From: Clostridiales bacterium
GTDB lineage: Bacteria > Bacillota > Clostridia > Oscillospirales > Oscillospiraceae
Reading direction: 5' to 3'
NCBI GenBank assembly: GCA_019420945.1
Contig: JAHZGF010000064.1
Coordinates: forward strand, 17,973 to 59,437
Length of the DNA stretch: 41,465 bases
Part shown: positions 1 through 8,465 of the stretch, piece by piece
Position numbering within the stretch: position 1 is the first letter of the stretch
How the letters are laid out: every line of letters begins with the position of its first letter
The notes under the pieces: generated by a model
Told to the model about the DNA's origin: nothing
Databases searched by the model: none
The model's input: the letters and a program-made list of their open reading frames with translations, nothing else
Position numbers and translations under genes: made by a program

Positions 1-49
1 GTATCGCAATTTTATGCGAACGCACAATCTCTCCGGCAGAAGAAAAGCA

Positions 50-83
50 GGGACTTGCCGGGAGCGCATTGCCGACAAGTCCC
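50..83. repeat. Inverted repeat, hairpin-forming
   Basis: Arms GGGACTTG-CCGG and CCG-CAAGTCCC (with one mismatched pair) enclose a 10-base loop. No clear T-run follows on either strand. It lies in the gene-free first 269 bases, downstream of the leftward operon, so it may be a weak terminator or belong to a gene outside the window. Confidence 0.5.
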
Positions 84-142
84 CGCCGTTCTTCCGTTAG
101 TTTCTTTCTCTGCATTAAATCTCAGTTAGAGTGAGTCCTTCT

Positions 143-165
143 GGGCGGTTCACAATGAACCGCCC
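143..165. repeat. Perfect 10-bp hairpin, 3-base loop
   Basis: GGGCGGTTCA and TGAACCGCCC flank CAA. It is very stable but has no T-run on either strand. It could be a factor-dependent terminator or a protein-binding site in the gene-free left end. I see no coding region in 1-269. Confidence 0.55.
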
Positions 166-228
166 CTGGGTCCAGCACATGAGCGCAGCCTCCCCTTGGT
201 GGAAGGTTTTAAAAATTCGATTCCTTCA

Positions 229-265
229 AAAGTGGTTTGTACAACTTTTTGGTACAAACCACTTT
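229..265. repeat. 14-bp inverted repeat just after the last module gene; paired with a copy at 37143-37187
   Basis: AAAGTGGTTTGTAC pairs perfectly with GTACAAACCACTTT across a 9-base loop. It sits 4 bases beyond the stop of the last leftward gene, so it could serve as its terminator, with a short T-run on the minus side. The right end of the module has a sister repeat that matches 12 of 14 arm positions and has a similar loop ending TTTTG. Confidence 0.7.
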
Positions 266-269
266 CTCT

Positions 270-527
270 TTATTTTACAGTATAGAGATTGGAGGTACTG
301 CTGCCGTTGGGACGGTATCGGGGGGCTTTGACCAGATATCCGGCTTTTTCCAAATCGGATACAGCCCGCTTGACCGTGGAGCGGGACAGCTTCATGTCCG
401 AGGCGATGGTCTTGATGCCGGGCCAGCACTTGCCCTCAGCGTCTGACCGATCCCGCAGGTACATATAAACTGCCCTTGCTCTGGAGGGCAGTTCGGTGTC
501 GGCGTAGATGGTTCCAAAGTAGCTCAT
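270..527 (-). CDS. Small winged-helix DNA-binding protein
   Basis: An 85-residue protein of winged helix-turn-helix type (HTH_36-like). The recognisable part is the stretch around residues 35-66: a Trp-Pro-Gly-IKTIA helix, LSRSTVKRAVSDLEK as recognition helix, and a wing that includes GYLVK. Such proteins are often the last gene of Firmicute conjugative modules and are thought to act in replication or regulation; its target is unknown. The ATG overlaps the coupling-protein stop in an ATGA junction and a GGAGG-like site lies 9 bases upstream, so the two are co-translated. The hairpin at 229-265 follows directly and is a candidate target or terminator. Confidence 0.75.
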   Translation of the reverse strand: MSYFGTIYADTELPSRARAVYMYLRDRSDAEGKCWPGIKTIASDMKLSRSTVKRAVSDLEKAGYLVKAPRYRPNGSSTSNLYTVK

Positions 528-2374
528 GTGTTTTCTTCCTCCATGGATTTGATACTTTTACCCCGCTTTCGGGTTCTCTCCTGTACTGGTTCATGCGCCA
601 TACCGCCGTGTCCGGACACCGCATAGCCCCGGTGTTCCGCTGCTTCCTCTGCCTTGGCAGACTTCGGAAGATTCCGTTCCAGATCCACACGATTGGCATA
701 GGCCACCGCTCGGTTTGCCCGCTCCGGCACAGTGTACGGCTCCCCGAAGGTGATGCCCCAGTTCAGGAAGAGCTGGAGCCGGGTCCGCATGGGATGGGTA
801 CCGGTTTTCATGACAATGAAGCTGCCCTTGGGGATGGATTTCAGCTCGTCAGGGGTGAGTAGTGCCCGTTCCATCATCTGCAGGCTCTGGCTGGGATCGT
901 TCTTCCCTCGGCTCACCGAGCCGGAGAGGACGGTGCGGCTGCCCAGGGCTTTGGACAGGACTTCCGCAGTCTGGCTGTTGGGGGCGAAACCGCCGAAGAT
1001 GGTGTCCTGGCAGTTGTCCTGAATGATTTCGCAGCCTTCCTTGCCGTAGTTTTTCTCCAGCTGCGCCAACGACTGGATGATGGGTACCAGCGTCAGCCGG
1101 CGAGATCGACCGGCGGAGAACAGGGGCAGAATATCAAAGGGCGGCATGGTTCCAAACTCGTCGCAGAACAGCACCACCCGGTTTTTCAGCTTGCCGCCGT
1201 TCTCATCGGCCACGGCAAACAGCTCCCGGCTGAGATTCTGAATCATCAGACCGGCCATAAAGTTCTTGGTGGTGTCCTCCTCCGGCAGGATCAGGAAGAT
1301 GGCGGACCTCTCCGACGCAAACTTCTCGGCGTCGATGGCGCTGTCAAAGCACAGGATCTGCTCCAGTTCGCTGTCCAAGAAGGCATTCAGCCGGGACAGG
1401 ACCGTGGACATGACGGAGGCCATGGCCTGCTCGGCGCTGTTGAGGGCGGCTCCGGCGAACCACCGCGCCTTGTGGTCCGGAGGCAGCTTGCCCATCAGAA
1501 GCTGGAAGTGGCTCTTGCCCTTGACGCCACTGGGTTCCAGAAGATCCTGCACCAGCTTGAACACGGAGACGATGTGTCGGCGCTCCTGGGGATGGTCTTC
1601 GTCGGGCGGCAGGAACTCAGCCAGCATCAGGATGACAGAGGTGAGCAGACCTTCGGCGGCATCGTAGAAGAAGGCGTTTTGCCCACGGTTGCTGTCATCG
1701 CCGTCCGGGTTGACAATGGTCTTGGACAGGATCTTGGCGTATTTTTCTGCTTTTGCGCGGGCCGCCAGATTCCCCGGCTCCTTTCGGGCGATATCCATGT
1801 ACCGGTTGACCAGCGTCAGCAGATTGTTGCCATCCGAGCGGGTGGGATTACGCAGGTCGATAACAGAGATATTGTACCCATAGCACTCCTTGGCGATGGT
1901 TCCGTAATTCCGGGCAAGGTCGCCCTTGCTGTCCAGCGCCAGCCAGCTCATGCCGCTGGCACAGGCATATTCCAGATTGGGATAGAGGAAATAGGCTGTC
2001 TTGCCGATGCCGGAAGCGCCGATCATGAGGCAGTGGATATCGTCGCTGTCCACCAGAGCGGTAAGCTCGCCCTTCTTGCCCTTGCACCCCAGCACCAGCC
2101 CCTGCTCCGCGGGGCGGTTGTGGCCGCTGCGCCAGTCCCTGACCCGGAACGGGACATGGGCATAGATCTTTTTGATCTCCTTTGCGGTGGCCCACCTCGC
2201 GGTACCGTGCTGTCCGTCGCCCACCGTCCTGGACTTGATGCCGCTCAGGGTGTAGCAGTGGGACAGCGCAGCAAGTCCTCCGATGACAAGAAACATTCCG
2301 GCGCCGGCCAGAATCAGGAGAGCCACCTTTGACTCCTTGAGCTGCTCCAACAGAGTTATCCAAAACTCTGGCAT
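524..2374 (-). CDS. virD4: VirD4/TraG-type coupling ATPase
   Basis: Type IV coupling protein, which docks the relaxase-DNA complex and other substrates to the secretion channel at the membrane. From the chosen start it has one hydrophobic segment at about residues 15-37, a HGTARWA motif, Walker A GASGIGKT at about 119-126, and Walker B VVLFCDEFG near residue 400. The frame could begin 18 bases upstream, but GAGGTG is well placed for the ATG at 2374. Length (616 residues) fits the family. It overlaps the primase gene upstream by 19 bases and the winged-helix gene downstream by 4. Its position directly after relaxase and primase is typical of a DNA-processing block. Confidence 0.93.
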   Translation of the reverse strand: MPEFWITLLEQLKESKVALLILAGAGMFLVIGGLAALSHCYTLSGIKSRTVGDGQHGTARWATAKEIKKIYAHVPFRVRDWRSGHNRPAEQGLVLGCKGKKGELTALVDSDDIHCLMIGASGIGKTAYFLYPNLEYACASGMSWLALDSKGDLARNYGTIAKECYGYNISVIDLRNPTRSDGNNLLTLVNRYMDIARKEPGNLAARAKAEKYAKILSKTIVNPDGDDSNRGQNAFFYDAAEGLLTSVILMLAEFLPPDEDHPQERRHIVSVFKLVQDLLEPSGVKGKSHFQLLMGKLPPDHKARWFAGAALNSAEQAMASVMSTVLSRLNAFLDSELEQILCFDSAIDAEKFASERSAIFLILPEEDTTKNFMAGLMIQNLSRELFAVADENGGKLKNRVVLFCDEFGTMPPFDILPLFSAGRSRRLTLVPIIQSLAQLEKNYGKEGCEIIQDNCQDTIFGGFAPNSQTAEVLSKALGSRTVLSGSVSRGKNDPSQSLQMMERALLTPDELKSIPKGSFIVMKTGTHPMRTRLQLFLNWGITFGEPYTVPERANRAVAYANRVDLERNLPKSAKAEEAAEHRGYAVSGHGGMAHEPVQERTRKRGKSIKSMEEENT

Positions 2375-3279
2375 AATGTGTTCACCTCGCATTTCTGTTC
2401 TCTGACTGTAGTCAAGTCATCGTTCCAGTCCTTGTTCTCCGGAACGAGCCGTTCCACGGTGTAGTCCGCTTCCAGCTGGGCCATCATGCGCTGGTTGGCC
2501 AGGTGGCCAGCCTCGTCGTTGTCCAGACAAAGCAGCACGGTGTGAATCTGGGGCATCCGCTCCAGCATCTTCGCCACCGGCTGGATGGAGGTGCCGCAGC
2601 AGGCCACATAGCTGTGGCGCTGCCAGTCCTCCGGATGGAGCGTGATGTAGGAGAGCATATCGATGGGCGCCTCGAACACATAGAGGCTTTCGTCTGTTCC
2701 CATATGGTGAAAACTGTAGCGGGGATTGCAGCCCTCCACATTGAGCCGGAAGGCTTTTCCGTAGCTGTTGGTACTCCGTTTGTGGGCGTGACGCGGGACG
2801 CCTTCCTCATCTGTGCCCACAAATACTGCATTGTGGTATTTCGCATCTTCGTACAGGAGCCTTTCCCTGGCGAAGTGGGCTACCACACTTCGGTCAATGT
2901 TCCGATGCTTCACCAGATAGGCATAGACCCTGCGCATATCGGAGTGGACCGGCGGCAGGACAAAGGGCTTTGGCGGCTCCACCACCCGCTCTGCGGCAGA
3001 GGGGTAGATGGTACCCACTTCTCCGCCCAGCAGCATGGTCACCGCTTCGGGATAGCTGAGGTTGTAGAAGCGCTGCACAAAGCTGACGGCGTGACCGCCC
3101 CTCTCCTCGGCATGGTCGTACCACTCGTTTCCGCGGACGGTGACGCTGTGGTCCTTGGCCAGCCGTTTCTCTCTGCCGGACGGAATCAGCTTCTCGCCAC
3201 GGAACCGGAGGAACTCCTCCAAGTCCACAGCGGCGGCACGCTGCCTTTGCTCTTCTGTAAAGTGAATATAGGTTGACAT
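2356..3279 (-). CDS. Toprim-domain primase-like protein (DUF3991 type)
   Basis: A 307-residue protein with a DUF3991-like middle (about 115-190) and a C-terminal Toprim fold. The Toprim glutamate is E203 in VFEAPIDML, and the DxD pair is D253/D255 in CLDNDEAG. Proteins of this type accompany relaxases and are presumed to prime the transferred strand in the recipient. I do not see a full zinc-ribbon CHC2 motif, so it may need a partner or act as a Toprim nuclease or primase accessory. AGGAGGG lies 4-5 bases before the ATG, overlapping the end of the relaxase gene. Confidence 0.85.
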   Translation of the reverse strand: MSTYIHFTEEQRQRAAAVDLEEFLRFRGEKLIPSGREKRLAKDHSVTVRGNEWYDHAEERGGHAVSFVQRFYNLSYPEAVTMLLGGEVGTIYPSAAERVVEPPKPFVLPPVHSDMRRVYAYLVKHRNIDRSVVAHFARERLLYEDAKYHNAVFVGTDEEGVPRHAHKRSTNSYGKAFRLNVEGCNPRYSFHHMGTDESLYVFEAPIDMLSYITLHPEDWQRHSYVACCGTSIQPVAKMLERMPQIHTVLLCLDNDEAGHLANQRMMAQLEADYTVERLVPENKDWNDDLTTVREQKCEVNTLCQSFG

Positions 3280-3291
3280 GGTTCCCTCCTG

Positions 3292-5250
3292 TTACATGGT
3301 CTGCTGATACGACACCTGCTCCTCGTGATCGTCTGCCTTGTGGCCTATGGCCATACGTTTCTCCATCAGGCGTGTGCGCCGTTTGGAGTCAATGCGGATT
3401 CCGGCCGGGTTATGAGGCGGTACAGAATTATCCCGGAAGATCCGGCTCATGTGATGGAGCAGCTTGGTTGCCGCCAGCATCACGGACGGATCACGGAACT
3501 GGTCGAAGCGGTCGAGGAAGAATTGAGCGTACTGGTTGCCCTGGGCGGCTGAGCGTGTGAACCACTCCCTGGCCTGCTCCCGATCCTGCTCCACATCCCG
3601 GCCCAGGAGATACAGCTTGCCCAGGGTATATTGGGCAAAGGAATTTCCCTGTTCGGCGGCAGCGGTCAGGTACTCCAGAGCTTTTCTCACATCCTTCTTT
3701 ACAGACTCGCCGGCGAGGTAGAGCTTTCCCAAACGATATTGGGCAAACTGGTTTCCATGCCCGGCAGCCTTATCCAGCCAGCGCAATGCCTCCGCTGTGC
3801 GTTTCTGAGAAAGGAGCAGTTTCCCAAGGGCGTATTCCGAGAAGTCATTTCCGGCCTCTGCGGACAATCGAAACCACCGCTCGGCTTTTTCATGATCCCG
3901 CATGGTGGAGAGGTCGTCCCGGTAGAACTTACCCAGCTGGTGGGCTGCCACCGTATATCCCTCTGCCCAGAGCTGCTCCAGCTCCCGAACCGCTTCCGCG
4001 TGTTCCTCATCCAGCGCATAGACATCCTGCAGCACGGATTTGGCGGCACGGTAGCGCTGTGCCTGATCGTATACGCTGGTGGATCGATGTTCCTCCTGTG
4101 CTTCCTCCGGCTCAGGCTCGTCCTGCAGTGCTTCATCTTCAAAAGTTGGGAGGCCGAGACGGATGTTCTCGGCCTCCCGGATGATGTCGTTCTTGATTCT
4201 GCGAAACTCCCTCTGCTGGGAGAGCGGGAGATGCTCCCGTGGTGTGCGGCTGCCGTAGCACTCGTTCAGCTCGTCCCGGATCTGATTCCAGATTTCGTAG
4301 CACTGCGCTACTTCCGGCTGTCGGGACAGCTCATCCACGATGGTGTCCACCAACGCTTTCAGTGGCTTTTTCAAATAGCCATACTGCTTTTTCCCGGTGG
4401 TGGTTTCCAGAGCCTGCACCAGCTGGCGCATCTGCTCCTCGATGACGGGGTTGTCGCAGAGCTGGTGATTCATCCTGTGGATCAGCTCCCGCATGGTGTC
4501 CTGGGCTGTCTCGACCAGATCTTTGTAGGCTACATCCTTCCGCTCGTAGATCTGATTCATCTCATCCCGGAAGATAGTGTTGGTCAGCTTGGAGCGCATG
4601 GCCGCAATGCCTTCTCTGGTCAGGAAGCCCTCCTTGGGATTGTCCGACCAGACCATCATGTGGATATGGGGGTGATGTCCCTCATTGTGGAAGGCTGCGT
4701 ACCAGCGGAAGTGATCCACCGGTATCCGCATAGCCCTGGCCAGATCCTGTGTGTGCATCATGAGCAGAGTGCGCCACGCATCCGCGTTGTCGTATTCCAG
4801 GCGGGCGGCATCTTCCCGGCGCAGGGAGTAGATGATGGTCCACACATTTCCTTCATGGGCCTCCAGCTCGGACATGGCTGCATTCAGGTCAACTGCCGGA
4901 GCGGAGCTGAACAGGCCGTGTGCGCCGTGACGCTCCACACGAGGACGGGTGGCAATGTAGGACATGTATCCGCTCTCTGAGTTCATCTCATGAAGGTTTG
5001 CATCCAGCGCCATGGTGATGAATGCGGAGGCAGTTCCAAGCGTTGGGGTCTTGCAGTAGTCCTCGTACTCGAACAGCTCCGCAGCATCGGGAAAGTCATG
5101 GAGCAGCTTTTGGATCAGCTCCCGCTGGCCTTTGGTAACCGGACCGTTTCCGGACAGCTTCTCCACGCCTTCACGGGTGGCGATGTACTTCATGTACCCG
5201 CCGGCCTTGTCCGATTGGATATAGCCGCTTTTCTGTACGAGCTTTGCCAT
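3292..5250 (-). CDS. MobP-type relaxase with C-terminal Sel1-like repeats
   Basis: A 652-residue relaxase that would nick oriT and lead the strand into the recipient. The metal-binding HUH-type motif HNEGHHPHIH lies at 188-197 (H188, H193, H195, H197 as likely ligands). The motif GYMxYIATRxxVE occurs twice, at about 18-30 and 94-106; its tyrosines are nicking candidates. From about 430 to 590 the protein carries four to five Sel1-type repeats (GNxFAQYxLGKLYL pattern), a protein-protein module unusual on relaxases. It fits the MobP3 group as I know it. The protein ends QQTM, matching the Met tails of other module proteins. It is 3 bases downstream of the ribbon-helix-helix gene. Confidence 0.92.
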   Translation of the reverse strand: MAKLVQKSGYIQSDKAGGYMKYIATREGVEKLSGNGPVTKGQRELIQKLLHDFPDAAELFEYEDYCKTPTLGTASAFITMALDANLHEMNSESGYMSYIATRPRVERHGAHGLFSSAPAVDLNAAMSELEAHEGNVWTIIYSLRREDAARLEYDNADAWRTLLMMHTQDLARAMRIPVDHFRWYAAFHNEGHHPHIHMMVWSDNPKEGFLTREGIAAMRSKLTNTIFRDEMNQIYERKDVAYKDLVETAQDTMRELIHRMNHQLCDNPVIEEQMRQLVQALETTTGKKQYGYLKKPLKALVDTIVDELSRQPEVAQCYEIWNQIRDELNECYGSRTPREHLPLSQQREFRRIKNDIIREAENIRLGLPTFEDEALQDEPEPEEAQEEHRSTSVYDQAQRYRAAKSVLQDVYALDEEHAEAVRELEQLWAEGYTVAAHQLGKFYRDDLSTMRDHEKAERWFRLSAEAGNDFSEYALGKLLLSQKRTAEALRWLDKAAGHGNQFAQYRLGKLYLAGESVKKDVRKALEYLTAAAEQGNSFAQYTLGKLYLLGRDVEQDREQAREWFTRSAAQGNQYAQFFLDRFDQFRDPSVMLAATKLLHHMSRIFRDNSVPPHNPAGIRIDSKRRTRLMEKRMAIGHKADDHEEQVSYQQTM

Positions 5251-5253
5251 GGG

Positions 5254-5658
5254 TTACACCGACTTCTGGAAGTCCAGTGCGTCCTTGAAGGAGATGCGCC
5301 CGTTGGTGCGCTTCATATCCCGGATGGCTTTTCCGCGCAGGCGCTGGTATTCGCCTTCGTCGATGTCGGTGTCGTAAGCGATGATCTGTCCCAGCACATG
5401 GAGATCCACGCCCTGCTTGAACAGGAGCGAGCCCATGCGCCCGGTATAGTAATCCAGTGTGCCGGTCATCATGGCAGAGAGTGCTTCGGGCAGAAAGGCG
5501 CCGGCGTTCTTGGTATGCAGATAGCCAAGATAGAATTCCACTGCTTTTTCGATGAACTCACTTTGGGTTCTACAGTTATCTGACCGATAGGTGTCCTCAA
5601 TCTGCTCCTTCACAGATGGGGTCATCCATACAGTTACCTTCTGTTTTCCTTTTACCAT
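5254..5658 (-). CDS. Ribbon-helix-helix relaxosome accessory protein
   Basis: A 134-residue protein. The N-terminus KQKVTVWMTPSVKEQI followed by a helix with TQSEFIEKAV is a ribbon-helix-helix DNA-binding pattern (MobC/CopG-like). The C-terminal part is helical and of unknown role. It lies directly upstream of the relaxase and directly downstream of the 310-base gap that is the best oriT candidate, so it probably bends or marks oriT for the relaxase. AAGGAGG is 4 bases before the ATG. Confidence 0.8.
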   Translation of the reverse strand: MVKGKQKVTVWMTPSVKEQIEDTYRSDNCRTQSEFIEKAVEFYLGYLHTKNAGAFLPEALSAMMTGTLDYYTGRMGSLLFKQGVDLHVLGQIIAYDTDIDEGEYQRLRGKAIRDMKRTNGRISFKDALDFQKSV

Positions 5659-5968
5659 AGTACCTCCTTGTTTGTTGGAACCGCTGTAAAACCCTTGGTA
5701 CAGCGGCGTTCTCGTAAAATGGAGCGTTCCTGCTGCTGTTTAGGCTCAAAAGGAACGGCCTATCCAAAAGCCTGAAACTGCCCGCACTGCGGGCAGTTGT
5801 GAATGGCTCGGCGCACAAGGAGCGTCGGGCCTTTCTCCTGCTTGCCTTTCGTCGGCCTCCACCTCCCTCGAAAAGCGGCACAAACCCCGCCTGTTTCCCC
5901 AGGGCGGGGTACTCGGTCGGTCAGCCGCTGAAAGCCGCACACAGCGGCCCACAGGGGGCAACACGGCG
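5659..5968. other. 310-base gene-free gap, candidate oriT
   Basis: This is the longest non-coding gap inside the transfer block and sits just upstream of the relaxosome genes. It contains at least four inverted repeats. They are CCGCTGTA / TACAGCGG (5681-5688, 5699-5706); a near-perfect 23-base palindrome with 11-base arms AACTGCCCGCA / TGCGGGCAGTT (5776-5798); CCCCGCC / GGCGGGG near 5886-5909; and GCCGCTG / CAGCGGC near 5924-5949. Multiple dyads beside a relaxase gene are the usual appearance of oriT. The nick site cannot be assigned by eye. Confidence 0.5.
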
Positions 5969-7003
5969 CTACATCTGCATCTCCGGGGATGCCGGACTCT
6001 GCTCCGACAGATAGTTCGCACTGCACTCCTCCAGACTTTGGCCCCAGTACTCCTGACAGTAGGTGTTCATCCTGGGGAGGAGCAGGGCCTGTTCCTCGGC
6101 GCTGAGGCGATACTTGAACGCCTCCTCATCGCCGTTGCCCCGCTGCAGATACACCTCCAGCGTGTCACAGACACGGCGGGCATCCAGATCGTAGTTGGCA
6201 TAGATGTTCAGCCAGTCATCGTTCTCGGTGGTACAGACGTTGGTTCCGAACACCTCGTCCGCATGGAACGATACTTCCATGTAGAACTCCAGCAGGTTGT
6301 CGTTCTGAATAATATCCTCCGCAAAGGAGATGTCCTCTGCGTGGAGCGTCCGGATACCGGTGAGATACTGGGGCTCCGTTTCGTATGTGATCTCTTTTCC
6401 CTGCAGACGATCCAGGAAGGTGCGCCACTGTTCGTCCGGTGACGCGGCGCTTTTCTTCGTGGCGAAGTAGACGGCGGTGCTGACATCCTGAATGCGGAAT
6501 CGCTTCCAGCCGTCCATGATGTTGAGGGCATCGAGGTAGCCGCTGTCCAGGTCAATGTCGAATGCACCGACCACTCTGCCGGTGTTATCCAGCCGCTCCG
6601 ACACATATGTTTCGAACTGCTCACGGGACAGTTTCTCTCCACGGGGAAACATTTCAGTGAAGTGTGCGGGGGCGTCGCCGTCTGCCTTGCGGATATAGCT
6701 GCGAAGGCGTCGGGCAGTTTGCAGGAACTCCATATGTTCTTCCGTCAGGAAGTAGTCGGCACTGCCGCCCTCCGTGACATGGAAAACGGCGAAGCGCCGT
6801 GTGGCCTCCCGAGCCTCCTTCTCCGCCTGCTGCTCTGCCCAGAGCTCGTGGCTGATGCGCTCGTACTCCCGCTGAGGAAGCTGGTTGCACATTTCATCAA
6901 GGACATTCTCCAGATGCTCCTCCAGCGTTTCATCTTTCAGATGCTTGCTGAGGGCGTCGTACCAACGCTCGTCAATCCAGAGGGTGATGTCTTTGCTGTT
7001 CAC
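5969..7003 (-). CDS. Conserved conjugative-module protein of unknown function with Met tail
   Basis: A 344-residue soluble protein without membrane segments. I do not recognise a named domain. The N-terminal 60 residues are helical with a WIDERWYDAL start, the middle contains a GAFDIDLDSGYLDALN stretch, and the C-terminus is acidic and ends SPEMQM. The GTG start overlaps the previous stop in a GTGA junction, so it is co-translated with the DUF6103-like gene. The Met-rich end matches the relaxase and the accessory proteins, suggesting shared handling, perhaps export through the conjugation channel. Confidence 0.7.
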   Translation of the reverse strand: MNSKDITLWIDERWYDALSKHLKDETLEEHLENVLDEMCNQLPQREYERISHELWAEQQAEKEAREATRRFAVFHVTEGGSADYFLTEEHMEFLQTARRLRSYIRKADGDAPAHFTEMFPRGEKLSREQFETYVSERLDNTGRVVGAFDIDLDSGYLDALNIMDGWKRFRIQDVSTAVYFATKKSAASPDEQWRTFLDRLQGKEITYETEPQYLTGIRTLHAEDISFAEDIIQNDNLLEFYMEVSFHADEVFGTNVCTTENDDWLNIYANYDLDARRVCDTLEVYLQRGNGDEEAFKYRLSAEEQALLLPRMNTYCQEYWGQSLEECSANYLSEQSPASPEMQM

Positions 7004-7257
7004 TGCGACGCCTCCACTTCTTCTGCGGGTTTGGGCGTGACAGGCTTCGGGCTGCGGCGGGACTTGTTCGGAGCAGCGGCGTTTACATCGCTCTCGTCGA
7101 TGTATTCACGCACCGGAGCGGGCACATATTTTTCATAGAGTTTCACCAGCGCATCCGTCATCTCACGGTCCAGGTCAAGCTCCTTCTTGCCCATGTAGCG
7201 TTTGAGCGCCGAGAGCTTCTCCTCATCGAAGGTGATGGTCAGGTTCACTTGTTTCAT
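7000..7257 (-). CDS. Small DUF6103-like protein
   Basis: An 85-residue protein starting MKQVNLTITFDEEKLSALKRYM, followed by an acidic helix and YEKYVPAPVREYIDE, then a basic, proline-rich tail. The pattern matches the DUF6103 family as I remember it, found in Firmicute mobile elements. The short beta strand plus two helices could be a ribbon-helix-helix variant, but this is uncertain. An upstream in-frame GTG exists at 7263, but AAAGGA is better spaced for the ATG at 7257. Confidence 0.7.
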   Translation of the reverse strand: MKQVNLTITFDEEKLSALKRYMGKKELDLDREMTDALVKLYEKYVPAPVREYIDESDVNAAAPNKSRRSPKPVTPKPAEEVEASQ

Positions 7258-7271
7258 TGGCACTTCCTTTC

Positions 7272-8465
7272 TCAGTTGTAGTTGATGTATTCGATCTCCA
7301 GCCAGTGGGTCCAGCCGCGGCCTTCCAGCTTGGTCTTGACCACACCGTACTTGGTGCCCATGGCCTCGATGACCTCGCCGTTTCCGATGTAGACGCCGAT
7401 GTGTCCGTCGTGCCAGACGGCAAGGCCGGGAGTATCCGGCATGGTATCAATGGGACCGGACACCGATGCGGAGTAGTACATCTGGTTTGCTCCCAGGTCG
7501 GGCATGCCGTTGGTGGCATAGTCAATGGTGAGGGTTTCGGGATTCAGCCAGCCATAGCCTTTGATGAGACCGACGCAGTCCGTTGTCCGTCCTCCCAGCC
7601 AGTTGGCCCGGATGAAGTCTGCGTAGGTACCAACGCCATCCGGATACTGCTCCAACTTATAGGCGAAGAGCGAATCGGTGAGGACACTGCCGTAGGTTCC
7701 CCAGACATAACCCCAGCCGGACTCCCAGGCATGGATGGCGTAGGTCACAAGGTCAGCGGCATTCTTGGTGGTGGGATCGGTGAAGGTGGAGATGTCCAGC
7801 ACAATGCTGCTCCCATCCCCTCGGAGATACTCGCCGCTGTAGCTGCCGCCACCCACGGCACCGGCTATCATGGTATAGATGTGGTCGATGTTGCTTTTGT
7901 CATCCTCCGTGATTGCTCTGCCCAGATGGGCTTCCAGATTGGCGTATGCCTGGTACAGCGAGATCGGCACCGCGACGGTATATTCTTCTTCCTCTGTACT
8001 GGTAGTCCCGTCCTCCAGAGTCACTTCCACGGTTCGGGTTCGGGTTTCGGTGGTGTAGAAGCACCCCACGAAGCTGTTCGCCGCCCGTGTGGACGGGGCG
8101 TCCTCCCCAAAGCAGAGGGCATAAAAAACAGCCTTGACACGGATGGGGTCAAGGCTGTTGCCGCTGTCCATCTGCCCATTGGCAGAGGACACCGCCGAGT
8201 CCAGAAGAGAAAAGGCCGAGCGCATCTCCTCAATGTGATACCGGAACTCCGCAGGGACTTCGGCGGAGAACTCGCCTCCATAGAAGCACGCCTCCACCGA
8301 ATAGTTGTTGTGTTCTGAACCGCCGGAACCAATGGCGCAGAGCAGGGCGATCAAAAGAATGACCGGTGAAAAGACTGCCACCAGAATCCAGCCCACACCT
8401 TTTCGGGTCTTTTCATTGGTGAGGAGCATGGCGGCGGCTTTTGCGATTGCCGCAGGCACAGCCAT
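7272..8465 (-). CDS. NlpC/P60-type cell wall hydrolase of the transfer apparatus
   Basis: A 397-residue VirB1-like wall-opening enzyme. One membrane segment (about 25-46) is followed by an extracellular region, and the C-terminal NlpC/P60 domain has catalytic Cys297 in TTDCVGL and His355 in WHDGHIGVYIG. The middle region (about 75-210) may be a lysozyme-like or spacer domain; I cannot assign it. It would cut peptidoglycan so the channel can cross the wall. The ATG overlaps the VirB4 stop by one base (TGATG), so the two are made together. Confidence 0.88.
   Translation of the reverse strand: MAVPAAIAKAAAMLLTNEKTRKGVGWILVAVFSPVILLIALLCAIGSGGSEHNNYSVEACFYGGEFSAEVPAEFRYHIEEMRSAFSLLDSAVSSANGQMDSGNSLDPIRVKAVFYALCFGEDAPSTRAANSFVGCFYTTETRTRTVEVTLEDGTTSTEEEEYTVAVPISLYQAYANLEAHLGRAITEDDKSNIDHIYTMIAGAVGGGSYSGEYLRGDGSSIVLDISTFTDPTTKNAADLVTYAIHAWESGWGYVWGTYGSVLTDSLFAYKLEQYPDGVGTYADFIRANWLGGRTTDCVGLIKGYGWLNPETLTIDYATNGMPDLGANQMYYSASVSGPIDTMPDTPGLAVWHDGHIGVYIGNGEVIEAMGTKYGVVKTKLEGRGWTHWLEIEYINYN

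Noticed and set aside
5597..6026. Several overlapping leftward frames in the gap upstream of the relaxosome gene
   Set aside because: They start inside the neighbouring gene or end inside the next, are rich in Arg/Pro from GC bias, and contain the dyads of the candidate oriT.
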